NCBI GenBank assembly: GCA_945870505.1
Contig: CAMBSN010000016.1
Location: 1 to 44,196 of the forward strand
DNA length: 44,196 bases
Source: Candidatus Kuenenia stuttgartensis
GTDB taxonomy: Bacteria > Planctomycetota > Planctomycetia > Pirellulales > UBA1268
Direction: 5' to 3'
A program made the position numbers and the translations under genes. The notes below the pieces were generated by a model. That model was not told the origin of the DNA and searched no databases. It was given only the letters and a program-made list of their open reading frames with translations. Each line of letters starts with the position of its first letter. The stretch's first letter is position 1. This document shows, in pieces, positions 26,409 through 36,003 of the stretch.

Positions 26409-27812
26409 CTAGCGAGTGACGGACGGGGACGGGCGGCCGGCGGTGAACTGGGGTGCCGCCGAAGATCCGCCCGGGTCGTCGAAGACCGTCCACACGGGAG
26501 TCCGTTGGCGAATCTTCTCAAGGTAGGCGTCGGTCGCCTCCATGCGGCGATCGGTGATCAGCGTGTCGCGGATTCCGACCTGAGCCTCTGTGAAGGGAAT
26601 GCGGCCCGCGTCCTTGCGCTCCACCACGCGGACGATATGCAGTTGCTCGCCGTCCGCGATGATGGCACTCAACTGGCCGACCGGCAGCGAAAAGATCGCC
26701 TCGTCGAGGGACGCCGATGCGAGGCTGCCCTTGCTCGTCCAGTCGAACTCACCGCCGCCGGAAGCGGTCGGCCCCTCTGACCGCCCTTTGGCCACCTCCT
26801 CGAAGGGTCGGCCGGCGAGCACCTCGTTGCCCATGTCGGCGAGAATCCCCCAGGCCTGCTGTCGCGACCGCTTGAGGCCCATCTTCACCGTCAACGCCTC
26901 GAAGCGGGCCTTGGCGGGATAGTCGTACTCGGCGAGGTGATTCTGGTACCACGCGATGAGTTCGGCGTGGGGAACCTCCTCGTCGGCTTTCACGTTCTTT
27001 CGCATCCACTCCTGGGCGAGGCCTCGTTCGAAGAACATTTTCCGCATCCGGTCGAGTGACGTGCCGCGGGCCCGCAGCGATTTCTCGAACTCCATCGAGT
27101 TGGGTGAGTTGGCCTCCTTCATCATCTTCGGAAGTTGCTGCTCGTCGAAGGCCCGGTCGACGTTCTTGCGAATCTCGGGAAGTTTGTCGGCGGGAATCTC
27201 GCGGCAGGCGTCGACGTAGACCAGCAGCGTCTCAATGTGCTGCGGCAGCACCTGCTGGCAGATCTGGAGCCGCAGTTCGCGGACCTTTTCCGGCGGCATG
27301 CCTGGCGTGACCTTCTCCAGGAAATCGATCGCCTTGGGAGTGAGCAGGTCGGCCTCGAGCACCACTTCCGGCCCCACGCGGGCGACCACTAAAGCCGTCT
27401 CCAGCGACTTGAACTCGAGTTCGCCGGATGTGCCCGTGGCGACCGTTGATTCGTACGCCGCCGGCACGACGCCCTCCCCTGAGCCGGATGCCACGGCCTT
27501 GGCGACCTCGCTGGCGATCAGATCACGGACCGGCCCGAGAGGCGCGCCAGGGTTGGCCCGGATGCTGGAGAGCACGTGGTTGTCGAGCGGCTTGTCGTTG
27601 TCGGAGTTTTTCGAGTCGGCGTTCGTCGGGGCGGCGGTGGGCCAGTCTGCGGGCCGCGAGGTTGCGGCTGGAATGGTGGGAACGTGCGCGGGCTGTACGG
27701 TGGCTCGCGGGGTCGCGTTTTGTGCCATCGCGTCGAGGGCGCAGGCGGCGATCACCGCGGCGACGAGGCCTCGAAGGAACGCGCGGCAGGTGCGGTGGCG
27801 TGGTAGTGGCAT
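26409..27812 (-). CDS. Secreted parvulin-like peptidylprolyl isomerase / chaperone
   Basis: A 467-residue protein with a signal peptide ending near AMA-QN. A low-complexity Pro/Thr/Ser/Asp linker runs to about 75. A SurA-like helical region (about 140-310) contains LETALVVARVGPEVVLEADLL. A degenerate parvulin domain (about 320-425) is recognised by KARFEALTVK, FEEVAKGRSEGPTASGGGEFDW and SLPVGQLSAIIADGEQLHIVRVVERK. It probably folds envelope proteins; whether it isomerises proline is uncertain. ATG 27812 starts the signal peptide; the open frame further upstream runs into repeat cluster 4. Lies downstream of mfd on the same strand, separated by the 473-bp repeat gap. Confidence 0.85.
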   Translation of the reverse strand: MPLPRHRTCRAFLRGLVAAVIAACALDAMAQNATPRATVQPAHVPTIPAATSRPADWPTAAPTNADSKNSDNDKPLDNHVLSSIRANPGAPLGPVRDLIASEVAKAVASGSGEGVVPAAYESTVATGTSGELEFKSLETALVVARVGPEVVLEADLLTPKAIDFLEKVTPGMPPEKVRELRLQICQQVLPQHIETLLVYVDACREIPADKLPEIRKNVDRAFDEQQLPKMMKEANSPNSMEFEKSLRARGTSLDRMRKMFFERGLAQEWMRKNVKADEEVPHAELIAWYQNHLAEYDYPAKARFEALTVKMGLKRSRQQAWGILADMGNEVLAGRPFEEVAKGRSEGPTASGGGEFDWTSKGSLASASLDEAIFSLPVGQLSAIIADGEQLHIVRVVERKDAGRIPFTEAQVGIRDTLITDRRMEATDAYLEKIRQRTPVWTVFDDPGGSSAAPQFTAGRPSPSVTR

Positions 27813-27917
27813 CGCGGGCCTGGGAGAGGGGGCGGGACTATAGGCCCGTGCTCTGGACGGTCGCAAGCCCGGGGAAAGGCTGGTTTCCGGCGAAAAAGCA
27901 GCCTGTCCCCATCGTTC

Positions 27918-28204
27918 GGGGCTGCCCATGCCCCGTCGCCGGACGTTCGCTGCGGCCATCCGTGGCCTCCGCTCACTCGATGCTTCCTGCGCTTCGCCGG
28001 GCACCGATCCGCCGCAGGCGGATTGGTCGTGGCTCCGCTGGGAAGCAACGCCGGCTACGGGGCACGGGCAGCCCCTCGCTGCGTTCGTTGCCTTGATTCG
28101 TTGCCTTGAGTAGCACAGGTTTTCAACCTGTGTCTGTCCAGCATGGCGGCTCGGGGTTGCCCCTCGCTGCGTTCTGTCTTCGTAGCACAGGTTGTCAACC
28201 TGTG
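27918..28204 (+). repeat. Repeat cluster 4: B with nested palindrome, A, B remnant, A
   Basis: The 473-bp gap between mfd and the foldase holds a 158-bp B element (27918-28075). First hairpin: GGCCA-TCCG-TGGCC (27954-27967). The second hairpin region is interrupted by an extra palindrome, CCGATCCGCC-GCA-GGCGGATTGG (28004-28026). A copies lie at 28110-28132 and 28182-28204. A collapsed B remnant (CGGGGTTGCCCCTCGCTGCG, from about 28152) looks like a deletion joining the two B arms. 27813-27917 is the foldase leader, and 28205-28285 shows nothing recognisable. Confidence 0.88.
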
Positions 28205-28285
28205 CCTGTCTGCCTCGCCGCGGTTCGCGTCTGCGCTGGCGATTTCAGAAAGCCCCGAGCGATAGGGAGGGGATGGAGGCTGGCG

Positions 28286-31200
28286 TCACGATTTGGCTGT
28301 GGGCTTCGTCGGCCGGCGCTGCGGCGCTTGTGGCTTGAGGAGCGTGCGGACCGCGGCGAGCAGTCGGTCAGGATCGGCGGCTGTCGATTCGTGCACCGGC
28401 ATCACGACCGTCTTCTGATCCACGATTCGCACGGTTCCGCCGCGCGTCCCGGCGGCGATGCGAAGCTTCTCCATGGCGGCGCGGTCGTGGTGGCCGATCA
28501 CCACTAGGCCCGGGTGCCGCGTGATTGAGTCGATTCCAAGTCCTACGGCGAGGGCCTTGAGCCGCGTGAACTCGAGCAGCCGCCGGGCCTCGTCGGGAAC
28601 CGGGCCGAAGCGGTCGGCGAGTTCGGTGGCGAGTTCGTCGATCTGGCTCTCGGCCGTGGCCCGCGACAGCCGGCGGTAGACGTCGATCTTCGCACGGAGG
28701 TCGGGGATGTAGTCACGCGGCAGCCACGCCTCGCCCGGTAGGTCGACGTTCACCGGCGGCGGTTCCGCAGGCGGCAGAGCCTTGATCCCGCGGACTGCCT
28801 GCTCCAGGAGCCGGCAGTAGAGTTCGTAACCGACCGTGGCGATGTGGCCGCTCTGCTGCGTCCCGAGGAGGTTGCCCGCGCCGCGGATCTCGAGGTCGCG
28901 CATGGCCAGCGAGAAGCCGGCCCCCATGCTGGAAAACTCCTGGATCGCGCGGAGCCGTTTCGCCGCGGTGGACGTGAGCCGCGCCGTCTCGTCCACGAGC
29001 AGGTAGCACCAGGAGCGGTGGTGCGAGCGGCCCGCACGGCCGCGGAGCTGGTGGAGGTCGGCAAGGCCGTAGGTGTCGGCTTCGTCGATGAAGATCGTGT
29101 TGGCGTTGGGGATGTCGAGGCCGCTCTCGATGATCGTGGTGGCGAGGAGGATGTCGGCCCGGCCGGCCACGAAGGCGACCATCTGCTCCTCGAGTTCCGT
29201 CTCCGAGAGCCGGCCGTGCACGATCGCGATCGTGGCCTCGGGCACGATCTGCTGGATGCGGTGCGACACCTTATGGATGTCATGGATCCGGTTGTGCACG
29301 AAGAACACCTGGCCGCCGCGCGAGAGCTCCCGCTCGATCGCGTTTCGGACGAGCCCCGTGTCCCAGCGAGCCACGCGGGTCTCCACCGCCATCCGATTGG
29401 TGGGGGGCGTGGTCAGGTTCGAGATGTCGCGGATGCCGAGCATCGACATGTGGAGCGTTCGCGGGATCGGCGTGGCCGTCATCGTGAGCACGTCGACGCT
29501 CGCCCGCAGGGCCTTGAGCCGCTCTTTCACGTCCACGCCGAACCGCTGCTCCTCATCGACGATCACGAGGCCGAGGTTGGCGAAGTGGATGTCGGCCTGG
29601 GCGAGGCGATGGGTGCCGATCACGATGTCAACGCTCTTGCGGGCCAGGCCCTCGAGCGTGTCACGCTCTTCGGCGAGGGGGGTGAGCCGCGAGAGGCAGC
29701 GGACGGTGAACGGAAACTCCGCGAACCGCGCGGTGAAGGTGCGGCGGTGCTGCTCGGCCAGCACCGTGGTCGGCACGAGGACGGCCACCTGAGCCCCGGA
29801 CTCCGCCGCCTTGAAGGCGGCGCGCATGGCCAGTTCGGTCTTACCGTAGCCGACGTCACCGCAGAGCAGCCGGTCCATCGGTCGCGGCCGCTGCATGTCG
29901 TCACGAATCGCCTCCATCGCCGTGAGCTGGTCGGGCGTCTCGTCGAAGGGGAACGACTCCTCGAACTGCCGCTGCCAGGGAGTGTCGGCGGGGAAGGGCA
30001 TGCCGGGCCGGCTCTCCCGCATCGCCTGGAGGCGAATCATGTCGGCGGCCATGTCGGCCACTGCCTTCTGCACCGCCTGCTTCTGCTTCTCCCAGCTTGT
30101 GCCACCGATCTTGGCGAGCTTCGGCGCGAGCTTCGTGCCGCCGACGTATTTCTGAACGAGCTCGATGCATGAGGCGGGCACGTAGATCCGCGTGCTCTCG
30201 GCGAACTCGATGTCGAGAAACTCCTCGGTCCGCCCGTGCTTCTCCAGGAGCTTGAGTCCCTTGTAGCGTCCGATTCCGTGCGATACGTGCACGATGTAGT
30301 CGCCCTCGTGCAGGTCGAGAAAGGTGTCGATCGCCCGGGTGAGTCGCTGCTTCGTGGGGCGGCGGACCGCATCCTCACGGCGGAAGAGTTCACCGCTCGA
30401 GACGATCACCAGCTTCTCCGGCACGAGTCGAAAGCCTGCCGACAGGTGGCCACGGGCGAAGTGGAGCCGCTTCCCGCGGGCGGGCGCCGAGTCGGCGAGC
30501 AGTTCCCCGAGCCGCTTCTCTTCGGCGTCGGACGGGGCCACAACCCAGACCTCCTGATCCTTGCCGACCGTCTCGAGTTCCTCCTTCACCCGGTCGAGCA
30601 CTCCGGTGAATCGCTCTACGCTTTCCACGGCGAGTGTGGCCGAGGCGTCGAGGCTCGTCGTGGCGATTGCGGAGAGGGCCACGGAGGGCAGCCGGTGCAT
30701 CCGGGCGAAGAGATCCTCCGGGGCGAAGAGGCCCGCTGCGACACCGAGCCGGTCGTGCAATCGCTTTGCCTCCTCGGTCACCTCGGCCGGCTCGACGAGC
30801 ACCCAGACCGACCCGGGAGGGAGCAGGTCGGCCAGATGCGTGTGCCTCGTGCCGGAGGCGACCGCCAGCGCGGTCAGATCGACGTGGTCGACGCTCGCCA
30901 CACTCCGTTGAGTGACCGTGTCGAACGTGCGAAGTGATTCGATCTCATCACCAAACAACTCGATGCGAACGGGCCTGTCCCAGTCGGCGGCGTACAGATC
31001 GACGATGCCACCACGGCGGGCGAACGTGCCCGGTGTGTCGATCGCATCGACCAGTCGCCAGCCACGGGCGCCAAGCCAGTCGGCGAGTTCTTCCGGGTCG
31101 AGCCGTCCACCCAAGGCGAGCCGACGTGTGCCGGCCTCGATCTCCCGTGGGTCGGCGAGCGGCGCGAGGAGCGCCTGGATGCTGGTCACCACGAGCGGCG

Positions 31201-31588
31201 GCCTTGGCCCGTCGGGAGTGGCGAGCCGTTTGACGACGGCGAGCCGCTCAGCGTCGGCGGGATCGTCCGTTGGTCCCCCGTCCTCGCCAAGACTCTCCAC
31301 CGCGGGGAGGAGCAGGGCCGGGAGGTCGCTGAACAGGGCGAAGTCGTCGACAAAGGCTTCCGCCTCCGCCGCGTGGGGCAGAACGACGACGAGCGTGCCA
31401 GCTTCGGAGGCCCGGGCCCTCACCACGGCCGCTAGCGCCAGCGCAGACGCCGATCCCCAGGTTCCACCGATCGTCCCGCCGTGTCCCTCGCGAAGGGCGG
31501 CGATCACATCGGCGAACCCACGGTGCGCGTCGAGTGTTTGAGCCAGGTCGAGCAGCCGTCGATCCGGCCGGCGGGCGTCATGTGCCAC
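28286..31588 (-). CDS. mfd: Transcription-repair coupling factor
   Basis: An 1100-residue translocase that removes stalled RNA polymerase and recruits UvrA. The UvrB-like N-terminal region covers about 1-330. The RNA polymerase-interaction (CarD-like) domain is near 420-490 (LHEGDYIVHVSHGIGRYKGLKLL). The helicase core has GDVGYGKTEL near 577 (Walker A), DEEQRFG near 677 (Walker B), TATPIPRTLHMSM, and QLRGRAGRSHHRSWCYLL. The TRCF domain forms the C-terminus. GTG 31588 (MAHDARRPDRRLLDLAQ) is chosen because the open frame beyond runs into B repeats and is not family-like; its SD is poor, so the exact start is uncertain. Confidence 0.95.
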   Translation of the reverse strand: MAHDARRPDRRLLDLAQTLDAHRGFADVIAALREGHGGTIGGTWGSASALALAAVVRARASEAGTLVVVLPHAAEAEAFVDDFALFSDLPALLLPAVESLGEDGGPTDDPADAERLAVVKRLATPDGPRPPLVVTSIQALLAPLADPREIEAGTRRLALGGRLDPEELADWLGARGWRLVDAIDTPGTFARRGGIVDLYAADWDRPVRIELFGDEIESLRTFDTVTQRSVASVDHVDLTALAVASGTRHTHLADLLPPGSVWVLVEPAEVTEEAKRLHDRLGVAAGLFAPEDLFARMHRLPSVALSAIATTSLDASATLAVESVERFTGVLDRVKEELETVGKDQEVWVVAPSDAEEKRLGELLADSAPARGKRLHFARGHLSAGFRLVPEKLVIVSSGELFRREDAVRRPTKQRLTRAIDTFLDLHEGDYIVHVSHGIGRYKGLKLLEKHGRTEEFLDIEFAESTRIYVPASCIELVQKYVGGTKLAPKLAKIGGTSWEKQKQAVQKAVADMAADMIRLQAMRESRPGMPFPADTPWQRQFEESFPFDETPDQLTAMEAIRDDMQRPRPMDRLLCGDVGYGKTELAMRAAFKAAESGAQVAVLVPTTVLAEQHRRTFTARFAEFPFTVRCLSRLTPLAEERDTLEGLARKSVDIVIGTHRLAQADIHFANLGLVIVDEEQRFGVDVKERLKALRASVDVLTMTATPIPRTLHMSMLGIRDISNLTTPPTNRMAVETRVARWDTGLVRNAIERELSRGGQVFFVHNRIHDIHKVSHRIQQIVPEATIAIVHGRLSETELEEQMVAFVAGRADILLATTIIESGLDIPNANTIFIDEADTYGLADLHQLRGRAGRSHHRSWCYLLVDETARLTSTAAKRLRAIQEFSSMGAGFSLAMRDLEIRGAGNLLGTQQSGHIATVGYELYCRLLEQAVRGIKALPPAEPPPVNVDLPGEAWLPRDYIPDLRAKIDVYRRLSRATAESQIDELATELADRFGPVPDEARRLLEFTRLKALAVGLGIDSITRHPGLVVIGHHDRAAMEKLRIAAGTRGGTVRIVDQKTVVMPVHESTAADPDRLLAAVRTLLKPQAPQRRPTKPTAKS

Positions 31589-31666
31589 GCGTGTGGTTGT
31601 ACCCGATCTCCGTCCGGCTGACGCGTCATGTGGGTTGCATTTGATCGTGAGGCGTTCACGAGGCTC

Positions 31667-31987
31667 GGGGCTGCCCGTGCCCGTCGCCGGACGTTCGCGA
31701 TGCCAGAAAGCCTCATCGCGTAAGCGATGGGGGCCTTCGCATGGTGCGCCGCTCGAGGCTGCCCATGCCCGTCGCCGGACACTCGCTACGGCCCTCCAGG
31801 CCTTCGCTCGCTCGATGCTGACTTCGCTCCGCCATCCATGGCTGCGCTTGTCAGCAACGCCGGCTCCCGGGCACGGGCAGCCCCTCGCTGCCTCTTCTCG
31901 TAGCACAGGTTTTCAACCTGTGTGTCTTCCGGGTTCGCATTGGGCTCGCCGCATCATCGGCCTCATGTGAATCCGGAAGGGGGAGCA
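31667..31987 (+). repeat. Repeat cluster 5: partial B, full B, A and shared right flank
   Basis: In the 464-bp gap between mfd and the Ntn-hydrolase, a left B fragment (31667-31756, with a perfect-type arm GGGGCTGCCCGTGCCC) precedes a full B (31757-31884) and an A copy (31900-31922). From about 31757 to 31987 the sequence is almost identical to 18223-18460, including the segment after A. The 25 bases before 31667 (GATCGTGAGGCGTTCACGAG) match 36102-36122, so B5 and B6 also share a left extension. Nothing else is recognisable in the gap. Confidence 0.88.
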
Positions 31988-32052
31988 TGCCTCCGGCCGG
32001 CTGCGGCTGCTTCTGCGGCGCAACGACGCGAGAGGTTCACGTGCGACGCGTG

Positions 32053-33093
32053 TCAGTCGGGCTTCGCCGGCAGGAAAGCAAACGGCTCGGCCGGTTTCAG
32101 CGACCCCGAAGCATCGCCGCTGTAGGTCTCGCCAGCCTTGAGGGCAAGTCGCTTCACTGGGGCGCCGGCGTCGAACGAGAGGCTCTCGAGCGGCAGCCAG
32201 AACACCGTGGGGCTGGTGGCCGAGTCGAAGTACATCACGCGGTCCTTGTGGTCATACACCGTGCGCCAGATGGTGCTGGCGATGTTGGGCTTGTCAGGCA
32301 CGGTGAATCCGAGCGGCACCGACACCCCGCGGATCACGCTGAAGATCTGGGCGACCGCCCGCTTCGGGTCAGCGGTCTGCGGGAGGTTCGACACATAGAA
32401 CGCCGCCCGAGCAAAGCGGTCGGCCGCCCGGTTGGTGCCGGGGAGCATCGTCAGGCCGCCGATCTCCTTCCAGTAGGCGTTGAGGGCGAGCTGCTGGTCG
32501 AACGTGGGCGAGTTGGTCATCACCTGGAACTGCCGGCCGTGATGGACGACGAGTTCCCCCTTCACGTATTCAAGGATCGCCGAGTCGCCCGTGGGATCGG
32601 AGATCGCCATGTGGCCGACGGCCGGTTCACCATTGGGCAGGATCGGGGCGCTGAGCGCGAAGGGTTCCTTCTCGAGCGCCGCCACCGCCTCGTTCACCGT
32701 GGCGAACGAGTCGAGCACGTACTGCGTCCAGCAGGCGATCGACATGTTCGGTCTGCCTGCCGCCGATCGGCCGTAGTCACTCTCGACGAGGTAGAGCGTG
32801 TTGGCCACGAGGCCCTTTTCGTTGATGCCGTCCACGGCGGCGATCCCGTAGAAGGAGACGACCGCCGAGCCGTAGCGGCTCGTCCATTCGAGCGAGCCTG
32901 GGCCGGCGGCGCCGTTCCGCTTCATGCCGCGGGGAAAGACCCAGACTTCCGAGCCGGGGTCCTCGACCCAGTCCATCGATCGGGCCACCAGCACGGTGTC
33001 GTTCGGTCCGAGATAGACACACCGCGTGCATGCCTGGGCGGCGGTGGCGAGGGCCATGAGCACAGCGGCGGCGACAAGGAACTGACGATGCAT
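32053..33093 (-). CDS. Secreted Ntn-hydrolase, choloylglycine hydrolase / penicillin V acylase family
   Basis: A 346-residue linear-amide C-N hydrolase. The signal peptide ends AQA, and the next residue is Cys22 (CTRCVYL), the expected N-terminal nucleophile. Signal cleavage would therefore expose the catalytic Cys directly. Further family signatures are ARSMDW (Arg and Asp near the nucleophile), GINEKGLVANTLYL, HMAISDPTGDSAILEYV, QVMTNSPTFDQQL and TIWRTVYDHKDRVMYFDS. It could act on bile-acid-like amides, N-acyl amino acids or N-acyl-homoserine lactones; sequence does not decide. ATG 33093 follows GGAG at 10 bases. Divergent from the FAH-family gene. Confidence 0.9.
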   Translation of the reverse strand: MHRQFLVAAAVLMALATAAQACTRCVYLGPNDTVLVARSMDWVEDPGSEVWVFPRGMKRNGAAGPGSLEWTSRYGSAVVSFYGIAAVDGINEKGLVANTLYLVESDYGRSAAGRPNMSIACWTQYVLDSFATVNEAVAALEKEPFALSAPILPNGEPAVGHMAISDPTGDSAILEYVKGELVVHHGRQFQVMTNSPTFDQQLALNAYWKEIGGLTMLPGTNRAADRFARAAFYVSNLPQTADPKRAVAQIFSVIRGVSVPLGFTVPDKPNIASTIWRTVYDHKDRVMYFDSATSPTVFWLPLESLSFDAGAPVKRLALKAGETYSGDASGSLKPAEPFAFLPAKPD

Positions 33094-33280
33094 GAAAGGA
33101 ACTCCCGATTTGAGCGAATCCAAGGTAGTGTATCGCTTCGATAGGTGGAGAGCGCCGCCGCCGGGCGGGCGGTGAAAGCCTCGCCTTCGGACGGGAAGGA
33201 TATCCCGACTCGGCTCGACTTCCCCCGACCCGCCAGGCTGCCGAGTTCTGACGGCACTCACGAGTGAGGAGCAAACACCC

Positions 33281-34081
33281 ATGAAGATCGTCCGGTTTCT
33301 TTCTGGTGGTTCCGAGCACCTCGGTCGGTTGCACGATGACGGTCCAGTAACGCTCTTGGAGGGTGAGCTCTTTGGGACGCTGCACGACACTGGTCGGCAG
33401 GTCGAGGTGGAAAAACTTCTCGCCCCGCTCGAACCTCGCGACATCATCTGCGTGGGGCTCAACTACAAGAAGCACGCGGCCGAGAGCGGCGCCGAACCAC
33501 CCCTGCATCCGGTCATGTTCATGAAGAACTCGGGGGCGGTGCAGAATCCTGGCGACCCGATCCTCCTGCCGCGGCGGCTCCGGAGCGACCGGGTGGATTA
33601 CGAGGCGGAACTCGCCGTGGTCATCGGGAAGACCTGCCACAACGTGCGCCGCGAGGACGCCTTCGTCCACGTCCTCGGCTACACCTGCGGCAACGACGTG
33701 TCGGCCCGCGATTGGCAGCGAAACGGCGGCGGCGGGCAGTGGTGCCGGGGTAAGTCGTTCGCCACCTTCTGCCCGCTCGGCCCGGCGATCGTGACCACCG
33801 ACGAGATCTCCGATCCGAGTACCCTTGGCATCCGCACGATCGTCGGCGACCGGGTGCTGCAGGATTGCACCACGGCCGACATGATTTTCGACGTCCCGGC
33901 GATTGTGGAGTTCTTCTCGGCGAGCATGGTCCTCCGGCCAGGTACCGTGATCCTCACGGGCACCCCCCACGGGGTCGGCTTCGCCCGGAATCCGCCGGTT
34001 TTCCTCCAGTCGGGCGACACGGTGACCGTCGAAATCGACCGGATCGGCCGCCTGACCAATCCGGTGGCGGAAGAGGCGTAG
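33281..34081 (+). CDS. Fumarylacetoacetate hydrolase-family enzyme
   Basis: A 266-residue protein with a short N-terminal domain and an FAH catalytic domain from about 55. Divalent-metal ligands are visible in [12 protein letters not shown] (Glu-x-Glu) and [14 protein letters not shown] (Asp). [16 protein letters not shown] and [23 protein letters not shown] are typical of the 5-oxopent-3-ene/2-oxo acid hydrolase or oxaloacetate tautomerase/decarboxylase branch, so the substrate is open. ATG 33281 has TGAGGAGC about 10 bases upstream. ilvB follows after 88 bp on the same strand. Confidence 0.92.
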   Translation: MKIVRFLSGGSEHLGRLHDDGPVTLLEGELFGTLHDTGRQVEVEKLLAPLEPRDIICVGLNYKKHAAESGAEPPLHPVMFMKNSGAVQNPGDPILLPRRLRSDRVDYEAELAVVIGKTCHNVRREDAFVHVLGYTCGNDVSARDWQRNGGGGQWCRGKSFATFCPLGPAIVTTDEISDPSTLGIRTIVGDRVLQDCTTADMIFDVPAIVEFFSASMVLRPGTVILTGTPHGVGFARNPPVFLQSGDTVTVEIDRIGRLTNPVAEEA

Positions 34082-34169
34082 CGGCAGGGGTGGCGGTTTT
34101 TCGGGCCGTTTTCATCGTGTATGGTTGAGGGACTGTCTTCCGGTCCCAGTCGCCCTCAGGAGCCTCCCC

Positions 34170-35948
34170 ATGGCCACCGTCTCCCGTCCGTCGAAAGCGT
34201 CCGAAGCCTTCGCTTCCGGGGCCGATGTGGTCGTTGAGTCGCTCGTGCGGCACGGAGTTGATGTGATCTTCGCCTACCCGGGCGGGGCGAGCATGCCACT
34301 CCACCAGGCGCTCACTCGTTACAAGGATCAGATTCGCACGATCCTGCCGCGGCATGAGCAGGGAGGCGCCTTTGCGGCCCAGGGCTACGCCCGCACGACC
34401 GGCAAGCCGGGCGTCTGTATGGGAACGAGCGGTCCTGGTGCCCTGAACCTCGTCACCGCGATCGCCGACGCCAAGCTCGACAGCATTCCGCTGGTGGTGC
34501 TCAGTGGGCAGGTGGGCACCAGCGTGATCGGCACCGACGCGTTCCAGGAAACGCCGATGGTGGAGGTCTGCCGCGGAATCACGAAGCACCACTACCTCGT
34601 GACCGACGCCAACGACATCGCCAGGGTGATGAAGGAGGCCTTCCACATCGCGACGACTGGCCGCCCCGGCCCGGTGCTCGTCGATCTGCCGAAGAACATC
34701 CAACTCACCCAGATCGTGCCCGACTACGACTGCCCGATGAATCTACCTGGCTATAAGCCGGAGCAGCGGAAGTCGGCCCCGGCCGAACAGATCGCGCAAG
34801 TCGTCGCGGCCATCAAGCGGGCCAAGAAGCCGGTGATCTACGCCGGCGGCGGCGTGATCGCTTCGGATGCCTCTGAGGAACTGCGAGCGCTCGCCCGGAA
34901 GACGGGGATCCCGGTCACCATGACGCTCATGGGCCTCGGAGCCTACCCGGGCGATGACCCGCTCTCGCTCGACATGCTCGGCATGCACGGCAGCGTCTAC
35001 GCCAACTACGCGGTGGATGAGGCCGACCTGCTGCTCGCCATCGGCGTGCGGTTCGATGACCGTGTGACGGGTAAGGTCGAGGCCTTCGCCGAGCACGGGT
35101 TCATCGTCCACATCGACATCGATCCGTCCGAGATCAATAAGAACAAGGTCGTGCATGTGCCGATCGTGGCCGACGTGAAGACAGCCCTCGGGCAGCTCAA
35201 CGCGATCGTCGAGCGGCCGGTGGCCGACCTCGCTCCCTGGCACGCCCAGATCGCCGAGTGGAAGAAGGAGGATCCGTACTCCTTCGACACCTCGTATCCA
35301 GGCATCCTTGCCCAGGAGGCGATTCAGGCCCTTTCCCGGCTCACCGGCACGCGGGACACCGTGATCTCGGTGGGCGTGGGCCAGCACCAGATGTGGGCTG
35401 CCCAGTTCTTCACGTTCCGCGAGCCTCGCACCTGGCTCTCCTCCAGCGGCCTGGGCACGATGGGCTTCGGTCTGCCAGCAGCGATGGGAGCCAAGGTGGC
35501 CCGGCCCGAGGCGATCGTCGTGGACATCGACGGCGACGGCAGCATCCTGATGAACATTCAGGAGTTTGCCACCTGCAAGACCGAGAACATTCCGGTGAAG
35601 GTGCTGCTTCTCAACAACCAGCACCTCGGCATGGTCGTGCAGTGGGAGGACCGGTTCTTCAAGGGTAACCGGGCCCACACCTACCTCGGCCCGGTCGATC
35701 ATCCGGAGGCCTTCGGCGAGGGCGACGGCATCTCGCCGGGCGACCGCTACCCCGACTTTGTGATGGTCGCGAAGGGCTTCGGGTGGCAGGCCGAGACGAT
35801 CTCGGCGAAGAAGGACCTCGTGCCGGCGCTCGAGCGGCTCATCGCCGCCGAAGGGCCGGCGATCCTCGACGTGCAGGTGCCCTATCAGGAGCAGGTCCTG
35901 CCGATGATCCCGTCGGGCATGACGGTCCGCGACCTGATCAAGAAATAG
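34170..35948 (+). CDS. ilvB: Acetolactate synthase large (catalytic) subunit
   Basis: A 592-residue ThDP enzyme, first step of branched-chain amino-acid synthesis. Catalytic Glu63 (PRHEQGGAF) contacts ThDP. The ThDP/Mg motif [19 protein letters not shown] begins near 455. The FAD-binding middle domain includes [16 protein letters not shown]. The N-terminal fold is [20 protein letters not shown] lies 8 bases before ATG 34170. The regulatory subunit ilvN, often next in the operon, is absent here; the gene is followed instead by a hairpin and repeat cluster 6. Confidence 0.96.
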   Translation: MATVSRPSKASEAFASGADVVVESLVRHGVDVIFAYPGGASMPLHQALTRYKDQIRTILPRHEQGGAFAAQGYARTTGKPGVCMGTSGPGALNLVTAIADAKLDSIPLVVLSGQVGTSVIGTDAFQETPMVEVCRGITKHHYLVTDANDIARVMKEAFHIATTGRPGPVLVDLPKNIQLTQIVPDYDCPMNLPGYKPEQRKSAPAEQIAQVVAAIKRAKKPVIYAGGGVIASDASEELRALARKTGIPVTMTLMGLGAYPGDDPLSLDMLGMHGSVYANYAVDEADLLLAIGVRFDDRVTGKVEAFAEHGFIVHIDIDPSEINKNKVVHVPIVADVKTALGQLNAIVERPVADLAPWHAQIAEWKKEDPYSFDTSYPGILAQEAIQALSRLTGTRDTVISVGVGQHQMWAAQFFTFREPRTWLSSSGLGTMGFGLPAAMGAKVARPEAIVVDIDGDGSILMNIQEFATCKTENIPVKVLLLNNQHLGMVVQWEDRFFKGNRAHTYLGPVDHPEAFGEGDGISPGDRYPDFVMVAKGFGWQAETISAKKDLVPALERLIAAEGPAILDVQVPYQEQVLPMIPSGMTVRDLIKK

Positions 35949-35949
35949 C

Positions 35950-35980
35950 GCGGCCGGGGCATCCATACCCCCGGCCGCTT
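35950..35980 (+). terminator. Hairpin directly after ilvB
   Basis: A perfect 10-bp GC stem, GCGGCCGGGG (35950-35959) with CCCCGGCCGC (35969-35978), closes a 9-base loop, right after the stop codon. It is followed by only TT, so U-run support is weak. Confidence 0.65.
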
Positions 35981-36003
35981 GGCCCTTCGCTGGCCCGAGA
36001 AGT

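Noticed and set aside
31589-31906. 106-residue N-terminal extension of mfd
   Set aside because: It translates B-repeat DNA and has no similarity to Mfd N-termini; the GTG at 31588 gives the expected beginning.
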